From: Podochytrium sp. JEL0797
Taxonomy: Eukaryota > Chytridiomycota > Chytridiomycetes > Chytridiales > Chytriomycetaceae
Assembly (NCBI GenBank): GCA_027596195.1
Contig: JADGJG010000761.1
Coordinates: 1-12,881, forward strand
DNA length: 12,881 nucleotides
Reading direction: 5' to 3'
Made by a program: the position numbers and the translations under genes
Shown here: piece by piece, positions 1 through 9,089 of the stretch
Numbering within the stretch: position 1 is the first letter of the stretch
How the letters are laid out: every line of letters starts with the position of its first letter
Notes under the pieces: generated by a model
Database searches by the model: none
The model's input: only the letters and a program-made list of their open reading frames with translations
Told to the model about the DNA's origin: nothing

Positions 1-498
1 CGCGCGGCTGACCCGAGAATCAAAACAAACAAAATAGTCGACCCCATTGTACACGAAATCGTGGACCAAACGACCCTCGAATCCCTCTGCACCGAACCCG
101 CCGGAGTCTGCGTAATCGCCATCATGACGCTCGAACCCGAGTTTGAAGAATCCGTCGCGGCACACAAGGCCGATCTCGCCATTATTGAAAAGCTCAAGAA
201 GAAATCGCACGACAAAAAGTCTCCCTTCCACTACACTTGGTTGAACCCTCTTCGCTCTCCGACGCCGTATCTCCTGCGCCAATTCGACACGCCCGACTCG
301 TTCCCTGGGTTGTTGATTGTGAATGCCAAGAAGGGTGTGTACAGAATCCACCGCGGTGGGTTCGATGAGGCTGGGATTGAGTCGTTTTTGGAGGACGTGG
401 CGAAAGGGCGTGGTAGAAATTTGAAGTTTGATTGGACCATTGAGATGGTGAAGCCAAAGGCTGCCAAGAAGGTGGTTGTGGAAAAGGATGAGTTGTAA
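1..498 (+). CDS. PDIA6: Protein disulfide isomerase, P5/PDIA6 type, C-terminal part (5' end outside the window)
   Basis: This is the last 165 residues of an ER-lumenal thiol-disulfide oxidoreductase that forms and rearranges disulfides in secretory proteins. The frame is open from base 1, so the gene starts outside the window, and the two catalytic thioredoxin domains with CXXC sites are not seen. What is visible is the non-catalytic thioredoxin-like C-terminal domain: a stretch around residues 28-42 (a cysteine followed by a V-C-V-I-A-I strand), a variable middle, then a conserved block K-K-G-V-Y...GGFDEAGIESFLEDVAKGRGR at about 110-139, typical of P5. The protein ends in K-D-E-L, the ER retrieval signal. 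P5 proteins usually carry an acidic segment before KDEL. Here the tail is short and lysine-rich instead. No intron is needed in the visible part. The family call is firm; the exact paralogue is less so. Confidence 0.85.
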   Translation, partial: RAADPRIKTNKIVDPIVHEIVDQTTLESLCTEPAGVCVIAIMTLEPEFEESVAAHKADLAIIEKLKKKSHDKKSPFHYTWLNPLRSPTPYLLRQFDTPDSFPGLLIVNAKKGVYRIHRGGFDEAGIESFLEDVAKGRGRNLKFDWTIEMVKPKAAKKVVVEKDEL

Positions 499-539
499 GA
501 TTTTTTGAGTGTTATTTTTTGTTTTTGGCGTGTGGTGCG

Positions 540-545
540 AATAAA
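540..545 (+). promoter_or_regulatory. Probable poly(A) signal of the PDI gene
   Basis: A perfect AATAAA lies 42 nt after the TAA stop of the disulfide isomerase, in a T-rich 3' flank. This is a typical place for a cleavage and polyadenylation signal. The position is read directly; its use is inferred. Confidence 0.5.
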
Positions 546-838
546 TATAGTTTGGCTTTTTGATATTTAGTGAGGGAGAGGTACGAGGAAATCGAGGGGA
601 AGAGAGGACGCGTCGGCGATGAGAGCGTCTCTGGTGCCGCTCGCAGAAATAAGAGATTTTTTCGGCGATGAAGCCCACCATATAGGTACGCGCTTGGTTT
701 CTGGGTTATGTCAAAATTGGAGAAGGAAGTTGTCGCGCTGTTGGTGGGTGGCGGCTTGGCATTTCCGCAATCGTTTTTTTCCGTTCCAAAACAAGGTTGG
801 TTTTCGTCCCACTCCCGCGCACACCCTGCCCCTCTTCA

Positions 839-1146
839 GTTGATGATTAAAACAACGGCGAGGATATTCCCCCCTCCCAGCCCTTCACTCCCACACTGCT
901 CCCATCCGTTGGTCGAGACGGTGCGCTGAGCTTGGGTCGGGTTGCGGGAAATGCGACTGCGGCTTCGCCTTTTTGCACGTCCTCCCGCCTTATCCGCGGT
1001 TGAGGATGTTGGAAGTCGAAACGCCAGCATGAAGATTCAAATAGGCTTGGAACGAAACTGCACCTCTCTCCCCGCTCTCTCTTCTGCGCAGTCACTTTCT
1101 CCGGATTTCATTCTCACCCCCTTTCCTTCGCAACAGGTACCGCCAC
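839..1146. repeat. Diverged tandem duplication, copy 1
   Basis: This is the first copy of a unit whose landmarks recur in the same order about 340-395 bp to the right. Landmarks are GTTGATGATTAAAA (839-852, again 1178-1191), GTCCTCCCGCC (979-989, again near 1318-1329), AATAGGCTTGGAACGAAAC (1040-1058, again 1429-1446 lacking one G), a CT-rich run, and AACAGGTACCGCC (1132-1144, again 1527-1539 with one change). The sequence between landmarks is poorly conserved. The offset grows from 339 to about 395, so there are indels, including one that would break any shared reading frame. Confidence 0.6.
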
Positions 1147-1177
1147 TTTGAATGAATCCTTCCCGAACCGCTGGGGG

Positions 1178-1541
1178 GTTGATGATTAAAAAACTCCTGA
1201 GGATGGGCTCTCGGCCGGGTGGGCAAGGCAGCGGTTCACAACCCAGTGTTGTTTTGAGTGGGTGTTTTGCAAAAAACGCCTCTTGACGGCATTGGCGCAA
1301 CGGAACTGTTCGCTTTGGTCCTCCCCGCCCAGAGTTTCCACGATTTCAACCCTTGCCTCTTTCTTGCTTGATTCTCTTTCCCGTTCGGTTTGATTATCGC
1401 GGAAGGGGTGAGGGGAAGATGACGATAAAATAGGCTTGAACGAAACCCCCTCTTGCGCGCTCTCTCTCTCCTCTCTCCTCTCTGTGTTTTCCGCACGTCG
1501 TTTCTGATTTTCTCCCATTTCTTTTGAACAGGTACTGCCGC
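1178..1541. repeat. Diverged tandem duplication, copy 2
   Basis: This is the second copy of the unit at 839-1146, with the same five landmarks in the same order. It is about 55 bp longer, mostly from extra sequence between the GTCCTCCCCGCC and AATAGGCTTGAACGAAAC blocks. A weak further match (TTTTGATGTTC near 1566) might mark the start of a decayed third copy, but I do not count it. Confidence 0.6.
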
Positions 1542-2071
1542 ATGCCGAACGATATCTGCATTCATTTTTGATGTTCTTCTGGAGTGGAATAAACGAGATT
1601 TTGTGGTCTGAACCATTGCTGTTTGCCTCCAGAAATCTGGCCTTCGGACACCCGAAAATCTCCACCCATTCTCCAGTTTTAATCAAAAGTCTCGCGACTC
1701 TGCATGGCACGCAATCGTGCGTTTGAAAGCTGCGAGTAATGGAAGCGGATCGGTGTCGCGCAGAGAGAGTCCAAAGAACAGATGGTGCACAAACCTCAAA
1801 CAAACATCAAGCTGGCCCCTCCATATCACTTATTTTAATTCTTTCGCTTCGCGACTCTGGCACGCGATTCTGATACCCAAAGTCTCGTAAATTCCTTGGA
1901 CAGTTGGCATTACAACGTTTTTTTCTTTTTTGCTTTCCCTTCCCTCCCTTCCCTATATCAATAGACGGTGTTGTTCTTGAAAATGAAGAGAAAATACGAT
2001 GGACGACTGCGCGTGTGAAGACAATTGCTTTGCGGTTTGTTTTGATTTTTTTGCCAAAAAACTCACAACCC

Positions 2072-4926
2072 ATGATGGGAGACGCACCACGGCAGCAAAA
2101 CACGTTCGAGAACATCTTTGTGGGAGGCCGCAACGGACCGCAGGTATTCTTAACATACACTCCCTGTATCTCTCGCACCCAATGCTCACATCGCAACAAG
2201 GTCTCGGGCAAGTTCAAGCTCGCCGAGGCCGGCATCGGGTTCCAGGAAGCCGTGTCCAAGAAGGTCACCACGATGCGTGGCCAGGACATCCGCAGTGCTG
2301 TGTGGCAGCGATGCGCAAAGGACTTTGAGCTGCGCATCGAGCTCAACAGCGGAGCCGTGCACAAGTTTGACGGATTTTCGCGCGATGTATTTATTTGTTT
2401 TTTTATTTGTTTTTCTACTCTCTCGTGTACTCACACCTGGGATAGTCCTTCGACGCCGTCTCCGACGCCCTCTTCAAAAACTACAACGTGACCCTCGACC
2501 ACAAGGACGTGTCCCTGCGCGGATACAACTGGGGCAAAGCCGAGTTCCAAGGCAACTCCCTGACCTTCAAAGTCGACCGCAAGAACGCCTTCGAAATCCC
2601 ACTCACGGATGTCGCCAACACTGCCCCCATCGGCAAGAACGACGTTTCCATCGAGTTTGTGCAGCCCGAAGTCGAACCACAGGCGGAGCGTGGTCCACCA
2701 CCACGTGTGCGCGAGGACTGTCTCGTGGAGATCCATTTCCATGTTCCGGGGATGGCGTTGCAGTCGCAGATGGATGAGACGGGGAAGCAGATTAAGGATG
2801 TGGATGCGGAGGTGCAGCGGGAAGGGTTGGAGCAGGGTGAGATTGATGAGGAGCCTGTGTTGGATGATAATGGTGAGGTGTTGACGGCTGCGGCGGCTTT
2901 CTGCGATACCATCAAGATGCGTGCGGATGTTGGGGCCCTGCAAGGAGAGTCGTTGGTCACTTTCGACGATTTGCTTTGTCTCACTCCTCGGTAAGGAGCG
3001 CGGTTGTGGATCGATAGAGTTTTGATTCTGGTAAGTTGACTGAACCTGTTTCTCTCCTCAACTAGTGGGCGGTTCGAAGTCGACATGTTTGCCACCTTTT
3101 TCCGTATTCGCGGAAAGTCCAACGACTACCGAATCATGTTCAATTCCATCAAGCGCATGTTCCTGCTGCCAAAACCAGGTATTTGGCTCTTTGAATCTCT
3201 CCGTGTTTTTTTTGTTTGTTTCTGAAGCGTCCGGACGCCTTTTTTCCAGACGATCTCCACACCATGTTCGTCATCCAGCTCGACCCTCCGTTGCGTCAAG
3301 GTCAAACCAGATACCCATTCTTGGTGTTCCAATTCGACCGTGATGAAGAGCTTGATGCCGAAATCAAGTTGGACCAGTTGAGTTTCTTTTTTGTTTGTTT
3401 TTTGGCCAAGCGATCTTAGTTCTCACAAAATGTTCACTTCCTCCAGGGAAGAAATCACGGCTCAATACCAAACCCGTCTCCGAAAGGACTACGACGGCCC
3501 CGTCTACTTGGTTGTCAGTGAAATCTTCAAGGGTCTCTCGAACGTCAACATTATTTCCCCGGGCTTGAGCTACAAGAGGTGACTTTGTCCTTTGGTTCAC
3601 AAAACCAAATTCATTCACACACATTCTCACACACACTCTCTCTCTCACTTTCAAACAGCACCCAAAACTACTCTGGAGTCAAATGCGCCCTCAAAGCCAA
3701 CGAAGCCTACCTCTACCCGCTCGAGAAATCGTTTGTGTCGGTCCCGAAACCCGCCACCTTGATCCCACACGCAGAAGTCACGTCCGTCACGTTCTCGCGC
3801 GTCAATAGCGCGTCTTCTTCGACGAAAACGATTGAAATGAAGATTAGTACGACGGGTGGGGAGTATTCGTATACTTCCATCAACAGGTAAATTTTTTGTT
3901 TTTGTGAGAGAATGATTTTTTTTTTGGTCGCGCCCTCTTTAACCGACGATCCCCCCGCACTTACGCAGAGAGGAGTACCAAAACTTGGCGGAATACTGCC
4001 GCAACAAGAAGCTCCGCGTGACGACCGAAATTGGCGATGGGGCTGGTGGATACAACAGCGATGGTGAAGGCGATGAAGACAACGACGGCAAGAGAAAGCG
4101 TATTCAGAACATGAAGGATCCGTTGGGTGGTGGTGATTTGGACGACTCGGAGAGTGGTTCGTGCTTTATTTTGTTTTGTTTTGGTGAGGGTCGATTCGCT
4201 GATACCCCCTTTTTTTTCTCTCCCTCTCGCGTGCTTTTGGAACCATTCAGAGGACGAAGATTTCCAGGACAAGGGCAGTGACAGTGAAGTTGATTTGGAA
4301 TACGACACGGAAGCCTCCTCCGTCGCTTCCGACGACGAAGAAGGTTCCGGCGGATCCAACGCCTCGGACGGAAACGCGAGCGACGACGACCAACAACCGG
4401 CCGTCGAAGTTGCACCCAAGCCCGAGAAGAAAAAGAAGGAAAAGTCGCTGAGCAGCAGTGGCGCCGGTGGTGGAGTCAGCAAAAAGGGTAAAGACGGGGA
4501 ACCCGAGAAGAAGAAGGTCAAAAAGGATCCCAACGCGCCGAAAGGGGTATCTTCGTCGTTTATTTTGTTTTCGAACGCGATGCGTGGGCAGATTAAGGAG
4601 GATGATCCGAGTTTGAGTATGACGGACATCTCGAAAAAGATTGGTGGGTTGTGGAAGGAGGCGACTGCGGAGGAGAAGAAGGTAGATTCCCCCGTTTTTG
4701 GTTTTTTGCTTGAAACATATTAACTCTCGTTGTTTAGAAATACGAGGACCTGTCTGCGATCGACAAGGAGCGTTACAAGCGAGAGATGGCGGTTTACCAA
4801 GCTGGAGGAGGGGGCAACAAGAGTGGAGGGTCGTCGTCTGCGTCTACTCCGCGGGTGTCGCATGATGTTCCCAAGAGCAGCGGGAGCACCAAGTTGAGCT
4901 CTGAGTTTGTGCAGGAGGATGATTGA
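2072..4926 (+). CDS. SSRP1: FACT complex subunit SSRP1/Pob3 with C-terminal HMG box
   Basis: This is the histone-chaperone subunit that partners Spt16 to take apart and rebuild nucleosomes during transcription and replication. Exons: 2072-2143, 2201-2386, 2446-2990, 3066-3178, 3250-3376, 3447-3578, 3659-3886, 3969-4156, 4251-4681, 4738-4926. They join in frame to 736 aa. Order: N-terminal PH-like domain ([12 protein letters not shown], then [13 protein letters not shown] and HKFDGFSRD); R-G-Y-N-W-G-K-A near 110; the double-PH middle domain ([13 protein letters not shown] near 263, [33 protein letters not shown]); an acidic serine-rich region about 490-570; a lysine-rich stretch; and one HMG box from DPNAPKG at 623 to about 697. 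Two adjacent ATGs are possible. The second (2075) has the better context, with A at -3 and G at +4. Introns are 56-94 nt and T-rich. Fungal Pob3 normally lacks the HMG box, although this body resembles Pob3. Convergent with the next gene. Confidence 0.93.
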
Positions 4927-5188
4927 GTGGGAGGGAGAGGGGGGGCAGTCCATGCTGATTTACTTATGTATTTTTTCTTGAAAAATGAAGCGCGTTCGGA
5001 GCTATCAACCCACTTTTTTGAGTGTTTTTGTTCGAGAATTGAAAGTTTGCGCGTAAAAAGCGGCTGGACTGAGACTTCTTCGTCAACATCCATTCGACCC
5101 TCTTCCTTTTACATTGTCTGATATCAGTTGCTTCTTTTCTTTTAAAGACGAAGATGAAAAATTTACTGAAGCAATGCGAAAAAAAAAG

Positions 5189-5198
5189 AATAAATAAA
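5189..5198 (+). promoter_or_regulatory. Possible poly(A) signal of SSRP1
   Basis: Two overlapping AATAAA hexamers (AATAAATAAA) lie 263 nt after the SSRP1 stop and only 38 bp from the stop codon of the opposing gene. No earlier AATAAA is visible downstream of SSRP1. If it is used, the two 3' UTRs overlap. Confidence 0.35.
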
Positions 5199-5235
5199 AG
5201 CCAAACGCGATAATATAAGCAAACAGATACAGACA

Positions 5236-6927
5236 TCAAGAAAGTCTCGCCTTTTTGCGACCTCTCCCACGGAGACTACTCGCAACCGCAACCACATCCT
5301 CATTCCCAACATTCTCCATCGAACGCGTTGTCGCCCTTCGTTCTCGCACACCCTCCTCCATATTCGAAACGCCATGCCCTTCGCCCATCAGAGCAACCCC
5401 AGCGCCGCGCCCACGTCCCCTTGGACGTCCACGCCCACGTCCACTCCCGCGTCCACGACTCACACCACCACCACTTGCACCACGACTCTTATTCCTCCCT
5501 CGAATCAACACAGCGGCATCGTTGGCGAAATCCTGTGTTCCCAACATGCGTGCAATCGATTCGGCACGTGCGTCCCGGACAATCGCAAATTCTGTGTCCT
5601 CCGCGTCCTCCTCCATGGTGTCTTGTTGCGTCTTGGGCAGATTTCGGGTCACCGCGACACCGTCTTGAATCGATTCGTCGACTTGAAGTTGATGCACTGG
5701 TTCACGAGGGGTTTTGATTCCGCCGTTGATGGCTGCGGACACTCCCGTGTCCGAAGCCAGGATCGCGGCTCCCGCGCGACGCGTCGGTGGTGGTGGTGGG
5801 GGTGCCGACACATCCATCTGGGACAAGGATTGCAGGAAAATGGAGCACTCTGCAAACACGAGGTCGTCGTCTTGATCGTTTTCATCCAACAGTTCAGGGT
5901 GTTCGAAAAGGTGACGGTGGCGGTTCGAGATGGGAGGGTTGAAGCGGCGACGCGCGGGGGTGGTTGATTGGGTGGTGGGAGTGGGTGCGGTGAGGTGGGG
6001 GATTGATGGGGTGGGTAAAGGGGGAGGAGGAGGCGCGTGGATTGGAGCTGAGGTGGATGGGTTGGCGGCAGTGGTGTCGATTGGGGTTGCGGAGTCGATG
6101 GGGATCGGGGCAGTTGGGAGCGAGATGGGGGTGAAGAGGGGTTGCTGGGAGTCGACGACAAGCGCGGGAGGGGCTGGTTTCGAGGAGTTGGGTTGTGGCG
6201 TGGATAACGTGTCGTTGGGAGCCGAGAGAATCTTTGGGGCGCTTGAAAGGGTTGAGGGAGACAGCGGCAAGAGGGAGTGGGTCAGGGATTCGTTTGTTTT
6301 GGCAAAGTGGGCGAATTCTTTGTGCAGATCGGCGTGGGTTTGTTTGAGGTCGATGAGCGAGTGTTTGAGGTCGGCAACTTCGGCGAGAAGAGTTGTCTGG
6401 GATTCAGCCAGGGAATGCAGGGCGAGGGCGATGGGGTCGTGGCGGGGTTGAGGTGGGGGTGAATTTGTCTGAAGGGATGCTGAGGAGTTGGTTTTTTGTG
6501 GCGGTGGCTCGGCGGCGGATGCAACAAGGCTTTTTGCTTGACCTTCTTGGCGCAAGGAGGGGCGGGACGCGCTGCCTAAGAACAAGATGTGATGAGACTA
6601 CACTCCTTAGACAACCTTCACACAACACGCCCTGGCTTTGAGCAAGCGGTGCTTTCCTGTGAAGAGAGCCCTACCTTCAAACAAACGATTCCCATTGCCC
6701 TCCAACACGTCCCTCCGACTCGCCCTTCCTTCTCGCGCCTCAAACGCCTCCTCGCCCAACACGGGCCGCAACACAAACCGCGCAAACACCAAGGAAGTGC
6801 CAGCCGAAGTGCGCTGCGCCACAGCACTGCCCAGGGCCCCGCGTCCCGCCGGCTTCTGCAGCCCAAACACGGGCGACGAACAAGGCGACTGCGTGCTGGT
6901 CGTGGACGAAGTGTCCTGCGAGGCCAT
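5236..6927 (-). CDS. Unrecognised coiled-coil protein with RG-rich/AT-hook-like tail
   Basis: I do not recognise a family. Two exons are proposed: 6927-6675 and 6575-5236. They are joined by a 99-nt intron (donor GTAGGG, acceptor TTCTTAG) that links two frames, giving 530 aa. The chosen ATG (6927) has A at -3 and G at +4; an in-frame ATG at 6987 would add 20 residues. Visible parts: a serine/threonine-rich start; a heptad-like helix about 131-190, predicted coiled coil; a long proline/threonine/serine linker about 190-285 with poly-Pro; a short mixed block near 290-340 (HLFEHPELL followed by an acidic run); another poly-Pro run near 343-348; an acidic patch about 405-415; an RG-rich region about 443-476 with a G-R-P core like an AT-hook; and a basic C terminus (RGRGRKKARLS). 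These suggest a nuclear nucleic-acid-binding protein, which is inference. The large exon is strong; exon 1 is less certain. Confidence 0.65.
5997..6024 (+). other. Potential G-quadruplex inside the unknown gene
   Basis: Four G-runs on the plus strand (5, 4, 3 and 5 Gs) are separated by loops of 6, 1 and 4 nt, fitting the standard quadruplex pattern. It lies on the template strand of the minus-strand gene, where the codons specify a proline-rich linker, so it may only reflect CCN proline codons. Confidence 0.35.
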
Positions 6928-9089
6928 CTTGGAAGTTGATTGTTTTTTGTAAAGTTTTTGTTTTGTCCGAATTGGTTTGCTTTCCATGCGGTTTGAGCGA
7001 CTGCATTATTGGAAATAAAAAGCGTCAACGCTCTGGAGCCCTAGAACCATGGCAAGGTGGCGTTAGACCCACACGTCGGCTGTGGCGAACCCGACTCCTC
7101 GGCAACGCGCATTCAAGCTGCTGTTCCAATCTTCGTCCGCAGAGTGCAATCTCATGGGGGTGATTCTGCAGAAAGTATATGCGAAACCAGCGGAGCATTT
7201 ATTCAACGTCTCCTTTAATCAAGTTCACATTCAATGACCATCTCTTGGTCCCGGGCATGCCCTTGGAGTACCCATCTCAATGACGCTCGCGCTTTCCCAG
7301 GAAAACGTAAGCTTTCTGCTTCCAGAGACCCAAGCTCCTTCGACGGAAAAAAAAGAGATTGAGGTAATACCTGGATTTTTTGATAGAGTCGCGTTTCCGT
7401 TTCGGAATACAGCAGCAAAGACATTGAGCATATGAACAGAGTCCGAGTGGCAGAGATATTAATAAAAAAATTCGTACGAATGCGGTTAATTTGATCCAAA
7501 ACAGAAAAGGAAAGCTTAGAATCGGGACCGCACTCAAAACACTCCACAAGCACACATTGATTTGAGCCGCAATTAATGGAGTCCTTTGAATCCGGTTGTG
7601 AGACCGAATCCCAGGAGACCTCCCAACCTTCGCCGAAGGGAAGCTCAAAAACAATGCAGTCGAGGAAGTTTACGGCACAACTTGCGGACCCTCCTCCCCC
7701 ACGCCATCGCGACGCACCTCCCTACCACAGAAATCCAAACCAAAATCAACGGAGATCAGAGAGTCGGATGACTTTGTTCCTTTTTTCTGATTTTGTCCCC
7801 CCATTTCTTTTTTTTCTGTTTTTTCGGGGGGCTGGCTCTCTCGACTCCCTGGTTCCCTCGACACATATTCTGTGCCAGGGATTGGTTTGGATCCTGGGCG
7901 AAGCGTTTGCGGCAAAGACTTGAAACGGAACCCGACGGAGGGGCGTCAACCGGTAGCATCTTGACTTCCCGGACGAAGTTTAGGACCAAGTGACGCGCCG
8001 TGAGTGGAAATAAGCCAAGAGCCGAGGTACAGTCGAATTTGGAACACTATTTTGATGTGCTGGTGTTATTTGTCGAAATTCCAAACCGCCAGAAAAACGA
8101 AACTAGAAAAAAATATAATGTTTTAAATGAGCGTGTGGATTCACTGAACCGAAAATCAGTCTGTTTGATGTTGATGCAGAAATGGCGTGGGCTAGAATAA
8201 GTTGGCGTGGGCTGAATTGTCGGATTGAATGAGAGAGGAGCTATGTATCTGATTGCAAGGGGGGGGATGGGGTTGCGCGCGTCAGAAAACATCTCATAAC
8301 AAATTCGCGCGGAAATGAAAAAATACATTACATTACTCCGGTGTATTAATATTAATTTGATTGATGCGTTGTTGGAGAAAGGTGCGGGCGTGCGACCTGT
8401 TTGCGGTAAAAGACAAATTCAGATTTGATTTACTTGCACATGCACATATCTTCCCAGTAATCCGAGATCCGTGGGTCGGTCGGATCCATCGATGGCGCCC
8501 CATCATTTTTTTTTGTTCCCTTTTTTTGTGCGCCGCGATTGGAGCGTCTCCCACACCAGGACGAGAGTTCACCCTTTTTTTGATTCTATTGATTTTGAAT
8601 CGAATTTTCCAACACCGAGCGAAGTCTGATTCCCAACACCAAGGACGGCGTTCAAAATTGCGACGCGAAAAACGCGTGGGAACAATTTGTTCACGAACGG
8701 TCTAACATATTTCTTCTTTATGCGGAATCGGTTTTTAGCGCGTGGATGAGTGTTTGGCTGATTGATGCGTTATTTTCAGCGAATTAATGCATCGAGACCA
8801 TAGATGGGTCGAAAAAAGGCGCTTTCAGCGGACGTGATAATGATATGGGAAGCGGTGAGTGAAATATAGTGTTTTTAAGGTGTGAAGTTGTGTCTGCTGG
8901 AATGCGTGAACGCGCTGAACGGACTTTGTGATGGGCTCGAGAATTCCTCACAAGCAAGCTGCATTCTCATTTGCCTCATTCTTTCCTCATACCCGTATTG
9001 GTTGTGAACGTGGATGTGCGGATTTTCGAAATTGGGGGGTGGATGGCAGGCAACACACCCCCAAAAAAAAATCGCTGAACCAACCAAAC
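6928..9089. other. Long intergenic region between divergent genes
   Basis: About 2.2 kb separates the start of the minus-strand coiled-coil gene from the start of the phosducin-like gene. No open frame has a recognisable domain. Minus-strand frames at 7215-7553 and 7277-7654 overlap each other in an AT-rich patch; one is rich in hydrophobic residues but has no family signature. A plus-strand frame at 7576-7923 begins plausibly but turns into translated poly-T. The region also has a G8 run at 8259-8266, a short 20-bp repeat at 8183-8222, and an AT-rich patch near 8320-8370. No tRNA B-box, 5S rRNA or U-snRNA sequence was found by eye. Both flanking promoters must lie here. Confidence 0.5.
8183..8222. 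repeat. Short imperfect 20-bp direct repeat
   Basis: TGGCGTGGGCT occurs at 8183-8193 and again at 8203-8213, with weaker similarity in the following bases, giving two units of 20 bp. No coding or RNA context explains it. Confidence 0.4.

Larger units (their letters stand above)
499..2071. other. Long intergenic stretch with a tandem non-coding duplication
   Basis: No reading frame here shows a recognisable domain or a convincing exon chain. The longest open frame (1186-1803, minus) is arginine/glutamate-rich because it is antisense to pyrimidine tracts, and it crosses the duplicated unit described separately. The segment contains several pyrimidine runs ending in AG (for example near 1131-1136 and 1521-1531) that look like intron 3' ends, so an unrecognised spliced non-coding transcript is possible. 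A pyrimidine-rich block followed by TATATCAATAG (about 1910-1965) lies roughly 110 bp before the SSRP1 start. It could be promoter or a 5'-UTR intron end; I cannot tell which. Confidence 0.5.

Noticed and set aside
619..929. Short plus-strand frames (74 and 73 codons) after the PDI gene
   Set aside because: One starts plausibly (M-S-K-L-E-K-E-V-V-A-L-L-V-G-G-G), but both run into pyrimidine-rich sequence and have no family signature or exon partner.
839..930. Box C/D snoRNA starting at the TTGATGATT block
   Set aside because: The C-box-like core is present, but no consistent D box (CTGA) with a flanking terminal stem is found at equivalent places in both copies.
1186..1803. A 205-codon minus-strand open frame
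   Set aside because: Its translation is dominated by Arg/Glu/Ser from antisense pyrimidine tracts, it has no recognisable domain, and it crosses the diverged tandem repeat, whose indels would shift the frame between copies.
1807..2364. A 185-codon minus-strand open frame
   Set aside because: It is antisense to the first two SSRP1 exons and their intron and shows no domain of its own.
5255..5967. Plus-strand open frames up to 197 codons
   Set aside because: They are complements of the GC-rich coding exon of the minus-strand coiled-coil protein, and their composition is low complexity.
7030..7150. Possible tRNA or other structured RNA
   Set aside because: There is no B-box-like GGTTCGANTCC, no cloverleaf stems by eye, and no 5S or U-snRNA signature.
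7576..7923. A 115-codon plus-strand frame
   Set aside because: The first 60 or so codons look protein-like, but the rest translates poly-T and G runs. No donor site or downstream exon could be supported.
8486..8495. CCATCGATGG perfect palindrome
   Set aside because: A 10-bp palindrome is expected by chance in this length of sequence, and nothing around it suggests a protein-binding site.
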